A stretch of 64,000 nucleotides of DNA from Candidatus Regiella insecticola LSR1 (GCF_000143625.1 NZ_GL379591.1:1-64000); one strand, 5' to 3'; positions 1-11,044 are shown, numbered from the stretch's first letter. Made by a program: numbers and translations. The notes: a model not told the origin generated them from the letters alone.

Positions 1-22
1 AATTAAACTGATTCGGCTATAC
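1..22 (+). repeat. Tail of a ~105-bp repeat (family B), cut by window edge
   Basis: The first 22 bases match the right end of family B, whose full copy lies at 17905-18010 and ends in GATTCGGCTATA. It joins directly to the right half of an ERIC-like element, so this is a chimeric or nested repeat junction. Confidence 0.6.
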
Positions 23-79
23 GTGATTCGGCGAGCGCCCGCAGACAACAAAGCCGTAACTTGAAAGGCGAAGGGTATA
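23..79 (+). repeat. ERIC-like element, right half
   Basis: This is the right half of the commonest repeat in the window (family A). Complete copies are about 120 bp, start TATACCC, end GGGTATA, and have imperfect inverted ends. The core, GTGATTCGGCGAGC preceded by GATGAGCGTAGA in full copies, resembles the ERIC core of Yersinia and E. coli. The end lies 3 bases before the cydD ATG, and its GAAGGG sits where a ribosome binding site is expected. Confidence 0.75.
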
Positions 80-82
80 CTG

Positions 83-1855
83 ATGAATAAAACAAGACAG
101 CATGAGTTAATGCACTGGTTGAAAAAACAACGAAAACCGGTGCAGTTTTGGCTCAGGTTATCTATGTTGCTTGGCTTGTTAAGTGCAGGATTGATTATCG
201 TTCAAGCAGGGTTACTGGCAACCCTGTTACAATCTTTGATTGTGGATCAGCTTCCCCCTACCCTACTGCTTAAATATTTTGGCTTACTGATCATCACCTC
301 TGCATTACGTGCTCTTATTCATTGGGGACGTGAACGAATTGGCTTTATTAGCGGTATGGGGATCCGATCGCGGATCCGTAAAATCGTGTTGGATAAACTG
401 GAACAATTGGGGCCATCTTGGGTGCAAGGCAAGCCAGCCGGGAGTTGGGCGACGATTATTCTTGAGCAAATTGACGATATGCAAGATTATTATTCACGTT
501 ACCTACCACAAATGTATCTTGCTGCTTTTATCCCATTATTAATTTTAATGGCTATTTTTCCCATTAATTGGGCAACAGGGCTGATTTTATTGATCGCCGC
601 TCCCTTGATACCCCTGTTTATGATGTTAGTCGGCATGGGAGCGGCAGAGGCAAATCGGCGCAATTTTATTTCCTTAGCGCGCTTAAGCGGTAAATTTTTT
701 GATAGTTTACGAGGATTAGATACCTTGCGCCTATTTCATCGCGCGCAAGCCGAAACCGATCAAATTCGCGCAACATCAGATCAATTTCGTCGACGAACCA
801 TGGAAGTACTGCGCTTAGCTTTTCTTTCTTCCGCCGTGTTAGAATTTTTTGCCGCGGTTTCTATCGCAATGGTGGCCGTTTATTTCGGTTTTTCTTATCT
901 CGGTGCACTCGATTTTGGTCGTTATCATACCGGAGTGACTGTTTTTTCTGGTTTTTTCGTATTAATGCTCGCCCCAGAATTTTTCCAACCCTTACGGGAT
1001 CTCGGTACCTTCTATCATGCCAAAGCACAAGCACTGGGTGCCGCTGAATCACTGGTCACCTTTTTAACAAGTGAAGCGGAAACCACCATCAACACTGGAA
1101 ATAAAAAACTATCTGGCGATGATCCCATCACGCTCATCGCCAATCAATTAGAAATCATCGCCACCAATGGTACTCGCCTCGCGGGGCCATTAAATTTTTC
1201 GGTAGTTGCCGGGCAACGTATTGCCATCGTCGGTCATTCCGGGGCAGGAAAAAGTTCATTACTGTCTCTGTTACTTGGTTTTTTACCTTATCGAGGGTCA
1301 ATAACAGTCAATGGCGTCGAGCTAAGAGAGCTTGATCTAACAGCATGGCGTCAGCAGGTAAGTTGGGTCGGACAAAATCCTTATCTCCCTGCACAAACCT
1401 TGGCTGAAAATATTTTGCTGGCTAAACCCGATACCCATGAAACGCAACTACAGCAGACCATCAAACGCGCCTATGTTGACGAATTTTTAACGGATTTACC
1501 GCAGGGGCTAACAACGGAAATTGGCGATCAAGCCGCCCGCCTTTCGGTTGGCCAGGCACAGCGGGTCGCAGTAGCACGGGCTTTGCTCAATCCCTGCCGC
1601 TTATTATTATTGGACGAACCCAGTGCTAACCTTGATGTCAATAGTGAACAACGTGTAATGAGCGCATTAATGGCCGCTTCCCATGCGCAAACAACGCTGC
1701 TGGTGACGCATCAGCTAGAAAACACCGTCGATTATGATTTGATTTGGGTCATGGAGCGGGGTTTGCTGATTCAGCAAGGGGATCACGCGACGCTTAGTAA
1801 AACTGCAGGGGCTTTTGCCAATTTACTTAGCTATCGATGCGAGGCAAGTTCATGA
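83..1855 (+). CDS. cydD: Cysteine/glutathione ABC exporter subunit CydD
   Basis: CydD pairs with CydC to form the inner-membrane ABC exporter that moves cysteine and glutathione to the periplasm, which is needed for cytochrome bd assembly. The 590-residue product has the expected N-terminal six-helix membrane domain (about residues 20-310) and a C-terminal ATPase with Walker A GHSGAGKSS, signature LSVGQAQR and Walker B LLLLDEPSANLD. Length is normal and the frame is intact. The stop overlaps the cydC start in an ATGA, indicating translational coupling. The ATG at 83 follows the end of an ERIC-like repeat, whose GAAGGG probably acts as Shine-Dalgarno. Assignment to CydD rather than another exporter rests on close resemblance along the whole length and on the cydC-aat-infA neighbourhood. 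Confidence 0.96.
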   Translation: MNKTRQHELMHWLKKQRKPVQFWLRLSMLLGLLSAGLIIVQAGLLATLLQSLIVDQLPPTLLLKYFGLLIITSALRALIHWGRERIGFISGMGIRSRIRKIVLDKLEQLGPSWVQGKPAGSWATIILEQIDDMQDYYSRYLPQMYLAAFIPLLILMAIFPINWATGLILLIAAPLIPLFMMLVGMGAAEANRRNFISLARLSGKFFDSLRGLDTLRLFHRAQAETDQIRATSDQFRRRTMEVLRLAFLSSAVLEFFAAVSIAMVAVYFGFSYLGALDFGRYHTGVTVFSGFFVLMLAPEFFQPLRDLGTFYHAKAQALGAAESLVTFLTSEAETTINTGNKKLSGDDPITLIANQLEIIATNGTRLAGPLNFSVVAGQRIAIVGHSGAGKSSLLSLLLGFLPYRGSITVNGVELRELDLTAWRQQVSWVGQNPYLPAQTLAENILLAKPDTHETQLQQTIKRAYVDEFLTDLPQGLTTEIGDQAARLSVGQAQRVAVARALLNPCRLLLLDEPSANLDVNSEQRVMSALMAASHAQTTLLVTHQLENTVDYDLIWVMERGLLIQQGDHATLSKTAGAFANLLSYRCEASS

Positions 1856-3597
1856 TTCTACTGCCCTTATTAGCATTGTACCGCCGTCACTGGTTTTGGA
1901 TCAGTTTGGGAATTGTGCTCGCAACCCTCACCCTGTTAGCCTCAATAGGACTGCTTACACTTTCAGGCTGGCTGTTAGCAGGTACCGCCCTGGCTGGACC
2001 GGCTGGACTATACAGTTTTAATTATTTATTGCCCGCGGCAGGAATAAGAGCGGCAGCCATGATAAGAACAGTGGGACGTTATACCGAGCGAGTTGTTAAT
2101 CACGACGCTACTTTTCGCGTCCTCGCTGATCTGCGTGTCTTTACCTTTAAAAAAATCCTACAGTTATCCCCAGCAAGCACCAACCGCTTTCAACAAAGTG
2201 ATCTCTTGAATCGGCTGGTTGCTGATGTCGATACCTTAGATCACCTTTATCTACGTGTGATCGCTCCCTTTATCGCCGCATTAATAGTGATATTGGTCGT
2301 CACTTACGGATTAATTTGGCTGGATGTCACATTGGCGTTCACATTAGGCATTATTCTGCTGGGATTATTACTGCTCTTGCCTATGGTTTTTTATCGGGCG
2401 GGTAAACCTATTGGCGAGGCGTTGACGCATTTACGCAGTCGGTATCGCTGTCAGCTTACCCGCTGTTTGCAGGGACAAGCAGAACTGTTGGTATTTGGTG
2501 CTTTTGGGCGGTTTCGCGCAAAATTAGAAAAAATTGAACAACGCTGGTTAGCTCAGCAGCAACAGCAAGCGTCTTTGGTGGCGATTGCCCAATCACTGAT
2601 GATATTCGCCTCTGGCCTGACGGTAACCTTATTATTATGGTTAGTGGCAGAAAATATGACTTTCACTCACAGAGAAGGCAATAATCAATCGGCAGCACTC
2701 ATTGCATTACTTGTCTTTACAACAATCGCCGCTTTTGAAGCTTTATCACCAGTAGCTACTGCTTTTCAATACTTAGGACAGGTGATCACTTCTGCTCGGC
2801 GCGTGCTAGAGCTGATCACGAAAAAATCCAGCATCGTCTTTCCTCACAGGGTTAGCGCCGTCGCAGAAAACATCGAGCTGGAAATAAAACAGGTGAGTTT
2901 CACTTATCCCAATCAACCATTACCTGTCTTGCAAAATATTTCATTATCCATATCAGCAGGGGAACATATCGCCATCGTTGGACGTACCGGCTGCGGGAAA
3001 TCAACATTATTGCAGTTATTAACCCGTGCATGGGATGTGACTCAGGGTGATATTTTTATCAATCAGCAGCCGCTAGCAAATTTTAATGAAAAAACATTAC
3101 GTCAGATGATGGTGGTTGTCAGTCAGCGGATCCATATTTTTAGTGATACTTTGCGGGCAAATTTGCTACTCGCCTCTCCCCTCGCGACAGATAAAGCATT
3201 GGAAACAGTATTAAACCAAGTTGGATTACAAAATTTGTTAGAAAATAGTGAAGGTTTAAATGCATGGCTTGGAGAGGGAGGCCGCAGCTTATCAGGTGGA
3301 GAACAACGCCGTTTAGGCGTTGCCCGGGCGCTTTTACATCCCGCCCCATTATTGCTACTGGATGAGCCAACAGAAGGATTGGATGCCACTACCGAGCAAC
3401 AGATTTTGTCTCTATTGCGCCAACATGGTCAGAATAAAAGTATGATATTGATCACCCATCGCCTGTACGGACTCGATACAATGGATCGCATTTGTGTCAT
3501 GGACGCAGGTCGCCTTGTTGAACAAGGTGATCATCGGCAATTAATGAACAAGAAAGGTCGTTATTATCAGCTCGGTCAATGGAGCGCTAAAGTATAA
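1852..3597 (+). CDS. cydC: Cysteine/glutathione ABC exporter subunit CydC
   Basis: CydC is the second half of the CydDC heterodimeric exporter. The ATG at 1852 overlaps the cydD stop (ATGA) and gives [15 protein letters not shown], matching the family N-terminus. The frame is open five codons further upstream, but that start lacks support. The membrane domain spans about residues 10-310. The ATPase carries Walker [10 protein letters not shown], signature LSGGEQRR and Walker [13 protein letters not shown]. The protein is about 581 residues, close to the usual length, and appears intact. aat follows 4 bases after the stop, so the three genes were one transcription unit before aat was broken. 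Confidence 0.96.
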   Translation: MILLPLLALYRRHWFWISLGIVLATLTLLASIGLLTLSGWLLAGTALAGPAGLYSFNYLLPAAGIRAAAMIRTVGRYTERVVNHDATFRVLADLRVFTFKKILQLSPASTNRFQQSDLLNRLVADVDTLDHLYLRVIAPFIAALIVILVVTYGLIWLDVTLAFTLGIILLGLLLLLPMVFYRAGKPIGEALTHLRSRYRCQLTRCLQGQAELLVFGAFGRFRAKLEKIEQRWLAQQQQQASLVAIAQSLMIFASGLTVTLLLWLVAENMTFTHREGNNQSAALIALLVFTTIAAFEALSPVATAFQYLGQVITSARRVLELITKKSSIVFPHRVSAVAENIELEIKQVSFTYPNQPLPVLQNISLSISAGEHIAIVGRTGCGKSTLLQLLTRAWDVTQGDIFINQQPLANFNEKTLRQMMVVVSQRIHIFSDTLRANLLLASPLATDKALETVLNQVGLQNLLENSEGLNAWLGEGGRSLSGGEQRRLGVARALLHPAPLLLLDEPTEGLDATTEQQILSLLRQHGQNKSMILITHRLYGLDTMDRICVMDAGRLVEQGDHRQLMNKKGRYYQLGQWSAKV

Positions 3598-3601
3598 ATA
3601 T

Positions 3602-4482
3602 ATGGATATCACTCAGCTAGCAGCGCATTCTTTTACTTTTCCCGCGCCGGAATTAGCACTGAAGGAGCCTAATGGCCTCTTGGCTTTAGGTGGCGATCTC
3701 CGTGTCCCTCGACTATTGGCAGCCTATCAGCAAGGGATATTCCCTTGGTTTAGCCCGGGTGATCCGATCCTGTGGTGGTCACCCGATCCCCGTGCCATAC
3801 TCTATCCCACAGAATTGCATATCAGTCTTAGTATGCGCCGCTTCCTACGCCAATGCCCTTATCGTTTTACACTTAATTGTGCTTTTTCTGATGTGGTAAC
3901 AGCTTGCGCCACTGCGCGTAAAGAAGAAACCTGGATCAGCGGTGAAATACAGCAAGCTTATTGCCAATTACATCAACTAGGCTATGCCCATTCGGTGGAG
4001 GTATGGCAGGAGGATATACCCTCCGCCTTTGACGCCGCCGCATTGTTGGCTACGAGCCCTCGCCCAGGTGTACACTACACTCATCGGGTCACACGCCCTG
4101 GCCGCCTAGCGGCAACTTCAAAGACTGTGGGTATAAACTGGTTGGCGGTTTATATGGTGTCGCGCAGGGCACGTTATTTTGTGGTGAGTCAATGTTTAGC
4201 CTGGCAGATAATGCGTCTAAAAGTGCATTAATGGTTTTCTGTCATCATTTTTCTTCTCATGGAGGAGAATTAATTGACTGTCAGGTGCTCAACGCTCACA
4301 CTGCATCACTTGGCGCGAGAGAAATCCCACGCCATTATTTTTTACAACAATTGCAGCAGCTACAGCTGAGTTCAGTATCGACTGAATGTTGGCCAGTTCA
4401 AGTATTGTATATACCCAATGAATTTCGAGTTACGGCAAGGCGGCAAGGGAGTGAGACCGATGAGCGTAGACATACTAAGTGA
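3602..4482 (+). pseudogene. aat: Leucyl/phenylalanyl-tRNA-protein transferase, split by a repeat insertion
   Basis: Aat attaches Leu or Phe to N-terminal Lys/Arg of proteins, creating N-degrons for ClpS-ClpAP. The first about 139 codons (with motifs LGGDL and [20 protein letters not shown]) are intact up to VWQED. An ERIC-like element of 119 bp then interrupts the gene at a TA, and 119 is not a multiple of three. After it the gene resumes in another frame: [19 protein letters not shown], then SALMVFC and [16 protein letters not shown]. Removing the insert with one TA restores [13 protein letters not shown]. The 3' end also runs into a second ERIC-like element at 4410, so the last residues are repeat-encoded. 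As written, the 209-residue product lacks the catalytic C-terminal half. Confidence 0.93.
4015..4135 (+). repeat. ERIC-like element inserted inside aat
   Basis: The element runs TATACCC to GGGTATA, about 121 bp. Flanking coding sequence aligns perfectly once the element and one TA are removed, so this copy documents the insertion mechanism: TA target duplication with no loss of host DNA. Confidence 0.93.
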
Positions 4483-4537
4483 TTCGGCGAGCACCCGCCG
4501 CCAACGCCGCCGTAACTTGAAAGGCGAAGGGGGTATA
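4410..4537 (-). repeat. ERIC-like element at the aat 3' end
   Basis: A complete copy in the opposite orientation to the one in aat. The broken aat frame reads through it to a stop at 4482. Confidence 0.88.
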
Positions 4538-4571
4538 GACCTCTGGCCGGCTTAGAGTAAAATATTGAGCC

Positions 4572-4616
4572 ATACCCTTCGCCTTTAAAGCCGCCGCGTT
4601 GTTAGCGGCGGGTATA
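4572..4616 (+). repeat. Internally deleted ERIC-like element
   Basis: Only the two ends remain (about 45 bp), forming a hairpin-like palindrome around CGCCGCG upstream of infA. It lies in the infA leader and could influence transcription from aat into infA. Confidence 0.7.
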
Positions 4617-4699
4617 TAAAAGCCTCCGCGGTATGCAACACACCTTTACATAATGTAGATTTTTCGGCATTATCTTTCGGTTAAAAATTAAGGTAGTAA

Positions 4700-4933
<234 letters not shown>

Positions 4934-4938
4934 AGATC

Positions 4939-4959
4939 CCTCGCCCAAACCGGGCGAGG
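4939..4959 (+). terminator. Hairpin after infA
   Basis: Arms CCTCGCCC and GGGCGAGG (8 bp) are separated by 5 bases and start 5 bases after the infA stop. There is no strong T run, so termination strength is uncertain. Confidence 0.55.
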
Positions 4960-4973
4960 AAAGAGATTAGCCT

Positions 4974-7953
4974 TTAAAAACGCCAACTAAGACTAGCATT
5001 AACGCTATTTTCCTTATGATGTTGAGACAATAAACCAGCATAACCTAAGGAAACTGAGGTATTGGTACTTACTGGTAATTTAGCACTGACCTTTATTACT
5101 GCGCTGTCACGTGCAACGGGGACACTATTGACAGTAAAAGGTCTGTTGCTTCCTTGAAATTTTAACGATTTACCGCGAGCTAGCTCACCATATTGGTGCT
5201 GCCATCCCAATTCACCGCGGACAGTCAGCTGAGCAGTTTTACTGACTAACCAGTGACGCTCTCCTCGTAAGCCTATCGTTGACAAAACTTCATCCTTATG
5301 TTGTTTACTACCGTGCAATGCAGCAGCACTACCCTGCTCATTAATCGTATTGCTTTGAAAATTGATGTACGTCAGATTGGCAAACGGCTCTAAATTTGTT
5401 TCATGCGTTTTTGTACGGTAACTCGTCTCAGCGAATATCTGTCTGGTGTTAGCAGTGTACTTGGCATTTTCAGCTTCTTCGATTGAGCGTGAGGTATCAA
5501 AATTGTGCCAAGCAGATGCCACACCGCCTCGTAACGACCAGGAACCAAACTGTTGGCCAAGATAAAGCGCTAAATGATAGTTATCACTGTCAGCAGAAGA
5601 TCCGTAATCGTTGTTCATTTTTGAATGCGTAAAACCTGTCGCAATACCAAAACGCCAATCATCAATCAATGGCGTATCTACCCCCAAAAGCACCCCTCGC
5701 GTTGAAGCCTGGTAACCCGTCGCATTATTGTCACCAAAAGAATGTGCATTGATATTTAAGAATTGCCCCCAGACACCATTGTCATCCGTTTTAATATCTG
5801 AGGAAGTGAGTAAACTATTTGCTTGAAGTAGACGACCCTTGACCGCCTCTCGTACATGGCGGCTAGCATTTATTTGTGTCGAAGCCGCATCAGCATGAAC
5901 TTGACCTGATAAATGTTTAAACAACCTACGTGCTTGCAAAGGTGAATGGGACGATAAGATATGGTTCATACACGGAATGACCACCGCCGAGTTGATCTGC
6001 CGCGATGGCGACTTCCCTCTCATTAGCATTTTTCGCCACACTGGCAAAGTGAGTGAGGTTACGGCTAATACTCAGTGTGACTTGCTTGGGTTGATAAACC
6101 AAATCAGTATTCAAAAACAGGTAGTTTGATTTTACAGAGGCAAAACGCCCTTTAATAGCATTATCGGCGTTAAGAATAGCATATTGCTTTCCTAGTAAAC
6201 TGGGTACTGTCGTTTTCAGCAGCCCTTTTTTAGTCGCTTCCAATAAAACAATGACACCACCCCCATCCAAAGTAATTTTACCCCTGCTGTGCGTTTTATC
6301 ACTTCGACCATCTGCAGCGAACTCGACTTCATACTGTGAGCCCTGCTCAAAAAGGATATCGTCGGTAACATTCAATTGACCAATCGAATTTTACCAAGCG
6401 CTAATATTCCTCCTTTATTTACCTTTAACGCAGCAATAGAGCCTGAGCCCATCAATCTGCCACCATTATTTAAATTAATGGCTGAGCTTAATGTGCCATT
6501 AACCACTAAGATGCCATTGTTAACGATTGTTGATTGGGAATAATGGTTATTACCCGTCAACACCACAGTGCCTTTATTAATCTCTAATCCAGCAAAGCTA
6601 TTATTTCCCGCTAATATTAATATCCCTCCACCTTTCTTAATCAAGCGACCCTTTCCAGAGATATCATTTTTCCAAACATCAGCAAGAGCAAAATCGGCAA
6701 CATCATATTGCTCATTATCTTCACTCTGATTCACCATCAGATCATGATAAAGATAAGTTGGACCATCGTAAGCTAAAGGTAAATTAATTAATCCCCAGTT
6801 TTTATCGACATCATTAGGGTTGACTGCCTGCCAGCTCGCCAGTGAATTAACGGGGTACGCCGTTCCAGCTAATATTTGTTGCCGGTCCGTATTGCTTAAA
6901 TAGGGAAAACGTAAACGGAGTAAATAATGGGCTTGTGATGGAAGCTGCTCTGGCGTTAAATGGCTAGCTGATTTTTTCGTGATTAAACCATAATAACCTA
7001 CGGAATAGTCATTTTTTTTATAAGCATCCGCTATCGGTTCACTTTGAATTGAAAGACAGGTCCGTAAACTCCGTCGACATTCAGTCGCTATTTGTTGGTG
7101 AATATGTTGGCGAATATTTTTAGCCGTATCAACGATCACGCTAGTTCTTTTATTGTCAGATAAAATCTGAGAGAGATAATAATAATGGCCGATACGGGCA
7201 GCAATAGTATCAGTGGGAAAGTGATCACCGGCGATAACCCTACTTTCACCAATTTGCAAAGCACGAGAAAATATTTCTCGCCCTCGTTCAGGGAAAATCA
7301 TTGCTGATACTGCCGCTTGTTCAAAAGCACGCCAGCTATGACCGCTTGGAAAGGAAGGAGATTTTTTTTACTTTGCGTCGGGCGGGGGGGCGCAGAAATT
7401 TATCTTTAAGAATGAGATGGGCAGATTTAATCAGCTGTTCTTTTCCTTGATATTTAAAATGACCCTCTACCTGAGTGGCATCGGTATAAAGTGATCGTAA
7501 ACTCTGATAAGGGAAATATTCTATAATATTTAATAAGGGTAGTTTTCCCAGTGTGGCGTGAAAAAAAGTATCATAGAGATGTTGTTTATTATCATTTTCT
7601 GCCAACTCTTTGCGTTCTGATGTCGCATTATTTTGATAATTAATAATACCTTGATTGTCTAATTTAGCTATATATGAAGTTGGCGATGGATAAGCCGTTA
7701 AAATATTCTTTTTTAGCGGCTCAAACCAATTTGTACGATCAGCATGAATTAGTTTTTCTTCTTCTTTTAGGCTTGATTCTTTTACTGCCGCAGAGGCATT
7801 ACTTGCATAAAATGTAATCCCAAAAAAGATATATAAAATAATTAATTTATTTTTTTTATTATAATCACTATTATTTTTACGATTCCTATTTTTATTATCC
7901 AAAGAGTAAAAACATCGCTCACTGATTAATATACCAAATAAATTTACTAACAT
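4974..7953 (-). pseudogene. Autotransporter with PAP2 acid-phosphatase passenger, three frameshifts
   Basis: Four overlapping frames together encode one protein of about 990 residues. Order from the N-terminus: an extended signal region ending ASNASA (about residue 55); a PAP2/class A phosphatase domain with the motif parts KDKFLRP, PSFPSGHSWR and SRVIAGDHFPTD; a beta-helix region with repeated GGG/NNGG segments (6372-6700); and a C-terminal beta-barrel ending in SLSWRF. Lesions: (i) an A8 run at 7362-7369 puts PSFPSGH out of frame; (ii) a 4-base run at 6389-6392, where one extra A would read LALGKNSIGQLNVTDD; (iii) a shift near 5965. All known catalytic motif residues are still encoded, so decay looks recent. 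It sits between infA and clpA, where E. coli has no such gene, so it is acquired or lineage-specific. Function of the phosphatase is not known to me. Confidence 0.88.
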
Positions 7954-8125
7954 ACCTATCGATTTAAATTAAATATTGCGGTCAAATTACAACCAAATTG
8001 GCGTAAAATATACTATATCTAAAATAAACAATAACAAAATTAATGTAAAAATATTATATTTAAGACAAAATCAAGGGGAGACTAAAAGACAGGCTGCATT
8101 ACCGCTTTCCTTGGCGGCAATGTCA

Positions 8126-8243
8126 TATACCCTTCGCCTTTCAAGTTACGGCTTTGTTGTCTGCGAGCGCTCGCCTCATCAGGTAGTATGTCTACGCTCA
8201 TCGGTCTCACCCCCTTGCCGTAACTCGAAATTCATTGGGTATA
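8126..8243 (+). repeat. ERIC-like element
   Basis: A complete copy between the autotransporter start and the clpA stop, ending 7 bases from clpA. Confidence 0.88.
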
Positions 8244-8250
8244 TCGTCGG

Positions 8251-10533
8251 TTAATTAAGAACAGCTCCAGCCGTTTTACGATTCTTGGCTGCTTGAAATT
8301 GGTAGCTGAGTTTCTGTTTATTTTTATATAAACTCACAATAACCGAACCACCATAAAGTAGTGATCCAAACAACAGTTCATTAGCCAATGGTTTTTTCAG
8401 ATTTTCTTGAATGATCCGCTCCATTGGCCTTGCTCCCATCGCTCTATCATAACCTTTTTCTGTCAGCCAATTACGTGCCTCATCACTGACCTCCAGAGAT
8501 ACTCCCTTCGCATCGAGCTGTGCTTGCAATTCGACGATAAATTTATCAACAATTTGCTGGATCACGATAATTGAAAGATGATTGAACCAAATAATATTAT
8601 CCAAGCGGTTACGAAACTCCGGTGTAAATATTTTTTTGATTTCTTCCATCGCGTCGCTACTATTATCCTGTTGTTGAAAACCAATAGAGGTTCGCTGGGA
8701 TTCCCTTACCCCCGCATTGGTTGTCATTACAACGATAACATTACGAAAATCGGCTTTGCGGCCATTATTGTCGGTTAGCGTGCCGTTATCCATTACCTGT
8801 AATAACAAATTGAACAAATCAGCGTGTGCTTTTTCGATTTCATCAAGCAGTAAGACCGAATGCGGATGTTTGATCACCGCATCCGTCAATAATCCCCCTT
8901 GATCGTAACCAACATATCCTGGAGGCGCGCCAATGAGACGACTAACGGTATGACGCTCCATATATTCAGACATATCAAAGCGCAGCAATTCAATATGTAA
9001 CGCCTTCGCTAGCTGTACTGTGACTTCCGTTTTTCCGACACCTGTCGGGCCAGCGAAAAGAAATGAGCCGACAGGTTTTCTCTCATGACCTAACCCAGCT
9101 CGACTCATTTTGATGGCTTCGGTTAAGGCTTCAATCGCTTTATCCTGCCCAAATACCAACATATTCAATCTATCACGCAAATGTTGCAGCTTATTTTTAT
9201 CACATTCTGAAATAGCTTTCTCTGGTATTCTTGCCATTCGTGAGATCACGACTTCAATATCTGTCACATTAACGGTTTTTTTACGCTTATTAGGGCGCAT
9301 TAATCGACTACGTGCGCCGGCTTCATCAATGACATCAATCGCCTTATCCGGTAAGTGGCGATCATTAATATACTTAACTGACAGCTCTACCGCGGCACGT
9401 ACCGCTTTAGTGGTATAGCGTACATCATGATGCATTTCATATTTTGGTTTTAATCCATTAATAATCTGTATTGTTTCTTCCGCGGTGGGTTCTATAATGT
9501 CAATTTTTTGGAAACGACGCGCTAAAGCCCGATCTTTCTCAAAAATATTGCTGAATTCTTGATAAGTGGTCGATCCCATAACTCTAATTTTTCCGCTAGA
9601 AAGCAGAGGCTTAATCAAATTAGCCGCATCAACTTGTCCACCAGAAGCCGCACCTGCACCAATCATCGTATGAATTTCATCAATAAATAGAATGCTTTCT
9701 TTATCTTGTTCGAGTTGTTTCAATAATATTTTGAAACGTTTTTCAAAATCGCCCCGATATTTGGTACCCGCCAACAATGAACCAATATCGAGAGAATACA
9801 GCTTACATTTTGCGATAATTTTTGGCACATTACCTTGCACAATTCGCCAGGCGAGTCCTTCAGCAATAGCGGTTTTACCCACACCCGACTCACCGACCAA
9901 CAAAGGATTATTTTTTCGTCGGCGACACAATACCGTAATAGCACGTTCTAATTCATTATCTCGACCGATAAGCGGGTCGATACCCCCTACGCTAGCCTGT
10001 TGATTGAGATTAGTGGTGAAGTTCTCTATGGATTCTTCTCCCATTGAAGACCCTTCACTCATCGAAGACTCTGTCTCTTTAGGGGGTTGTTCTGGTTCAT
10101 TTTTACACAAACCATGGGAAATAAAATTCACCACATCTAAACGGCTAACATCATGTTTGCGTAATAAATAAGCTGCCTGTGATTCCTGTTCGCTGAAGAT
10201 AGCCACTAATACATTAGCACCTGAAACTTCACCACGTCCGGATGATTGAACATGGAATATCGCCCGCTGTAATACTCGTTGAAAACTCAATGTCGGTTGA
10301 GTATCACGCTCCGTTTCTCTATCTGATAATATCGGTGTGGTTTGTTCGATAAAAGCTTCCAACTCTTGCCGTAAAGCAACAAAATCAACTGCACATGCCA
10401 CTAGCACTTTTTCTGCTGCCGGATTATTCAGTAACGCCAGCAATAGGTGCTCCACGGTCATAAACTCATGTCTATTCTCTCGCGCATTGGCGAAAGCCAT
10501 ATTAAGACTGAGTTCAAGTTCTTGATTGAGCAT
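8251..10533 (-). CDS. clpA: ATP-dependent Clp protease ATPase subunit ClpA
   Basis: ClpA is the hexameric AAA+ unfoldase that feeds substrates, including N-degron proteins delivered by ClpS, into ClpP. Residues 1-145 form the ClpS-binding N domain. D1 has Walker A GESGVGKT (about 214-221) and Walker B ILFIDEIH. D2 has GPTGVGKT and LLLDEIEK, plus the IGL-type ClpP-docking loop as IGFQQQD. The ATG at 10533 is chosen because GGGGAGG lies 5 bases upstream and MLNQELELSLN is the conserved start; the frame is open two codons further. About 760 residues, full length. It follows clpS at a 27-base gap. Its N-degron-producing partner aat is broken in this window. Confidence 0.96.
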   Translation of the reverse strand: MLNQELELSLNMAFANARENRHEFMTVEHLLLALLNNPAAEKVLVACAVDFVALRQELEAFIEQTTPILSDRETERDTQPTLSFQRVLQRAIFHVQSSGRGEVSGANVLVAIFSEQESQAAYLLRKHDVSRLDVVNFISHGLCKNEPEQPPKETESSMSEGSSMGEESIENFTTNLNQQASVGGIDPLIGRDNELERAITVLCRRRKNNPLLVGESGVGKTAIAEGLAWRIVQGNVPKIIAKCKLYSLDIGSLLAGTKYRGDFEKRFKILLKQLEQDKESILFIDEIHTMIGAGAASGGQVDAANLIKPLLSSGKIRVMGSTTYQEFSNIFEKDRALARRFQKIDIIEPTAEETIQIINGLKPKYEMHHDVRYTTKAVRAAVELSVKYINDRHLPDKAIDVIDEAGARSRLMRPNKRKKTVNVTDIEVVISRMARIPEKAISECDKNKLQHLRDRLNMLVFGQDKAIEALTEAIKMSRAGLGHERKPVGSFLFAGPTGVGKTEVTVQLAKALHIELLRFDMSEYMERHTVSRLIGAPPGYVGYDQGGLLTDAVIKHPHSVLLLDEIEKAHADLFNLLLQVMDNGTLTDNNGRKADFRNVIVVMTTNAGVRESQRTSIGFQQQDNSSDAMEEIKKIFTPEFRNRLDNIIWFNHLSIIVIQQIVDKFIVELQAQLDAKGVSLEVSDEARNWLTEKGYDRAMGARPMERIIQENLKKPLANELLFGSLLYGGSVIVSLYKNKQKLSYQFQAAKNRKTAGAVLN

Positions 10534-10560
10534 AGGCACCTCCCCAATAAATTGCCTTAA

Positions 10561-10881
10561 TCAGGCTTTTTTCAATGTGCAAAGCAATGGATGCTCATTT
10601 TTTCTAGCGTATTGATTGACTAACACTACCTTAGTTTCTGCAACTTCTGCGGTGAATACACCACAAATAGCTCTACCTTGATAATGAATATCCAGCATAA
10701 TTTGCGTGGCAAGCTCGATATCATAAGAAAAGAACTTTTGTAAAACATCAATGACGAACTCCATCGGAGTATAGTCATCATTATTCAGTATAACTTTATA
10801 TAAAGAAGGTGGTTGCAGTTTATCAATTTGTTGCTCGTTAACTAAATGTTCAACATCTAGTCCAGCATGGTTGTCGTTCAT
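10561..10881 (-). CDS. clpS: ClpA adaptor ClpS
   Basis: ClpS recognises proteins with N-terminal Leu, Phe, Trp or Tyr and delivers them to ClpAP. The 106-residue protein keeps the binding-pocket segment [19 protein letters not shown] and the [11 protein letters not shown] and NEHPLLCTL motifs, at the family length. It is immediately upstream of clpA, in the usual operon. Because Aat, which generates secondary Leu/Phe N-degrons, is disrupted here, ClpS may serve only primary N-degrons in this organism (inference). Confidence 0.97.
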   Translation of the reverse strand: MNDNHAGLDVEHLVNEQQIDKLQPPSLYKVILNNDDYTPMEFVIDVLQKFFSYDIELATQIMLDIHYQGRAICGVFTAEVAETKVVLVNQYARKNEHPLLCTLKKA

Positions 10882-10919
10882 GACTCGCCTACTATTTACT
10901 AATATAACGGTTTTACTAC

Positions 10920-11044
10920 ATACCCTTCGCCTTTGAAGCCGCCGCCGCGTTGGCGGCGCTCGCTCGCCTCATCAGGTAGTATGTCTACGCTCATCGGTCT
11001 CACCCCCTTGCCGCCTAGCGGCAACTTCAAAGGCGAAGGGTATA
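10920..11044 (+). repeat. ERIC-like element at the lost cspD position
   Basis: A complete copy between clpS and macB. In E. coli cspD occupies this interval; no cspD sequence is visible. Confidence 0.87.

Noticed and set aside
4934..8250. Expected tRNA-Ser near infA/clpA (serW in E. coli)
   Set aside because: I looked for a GGTTCGAATCC-type arm on both strands and found none; it is lost or moved.
7976..8254. 92-codon plus-strand frame upstream of the autotransporter
   Set aside because: Its second half is an ERIC-like element and its first half is AT-rich with no ribosome binding site.
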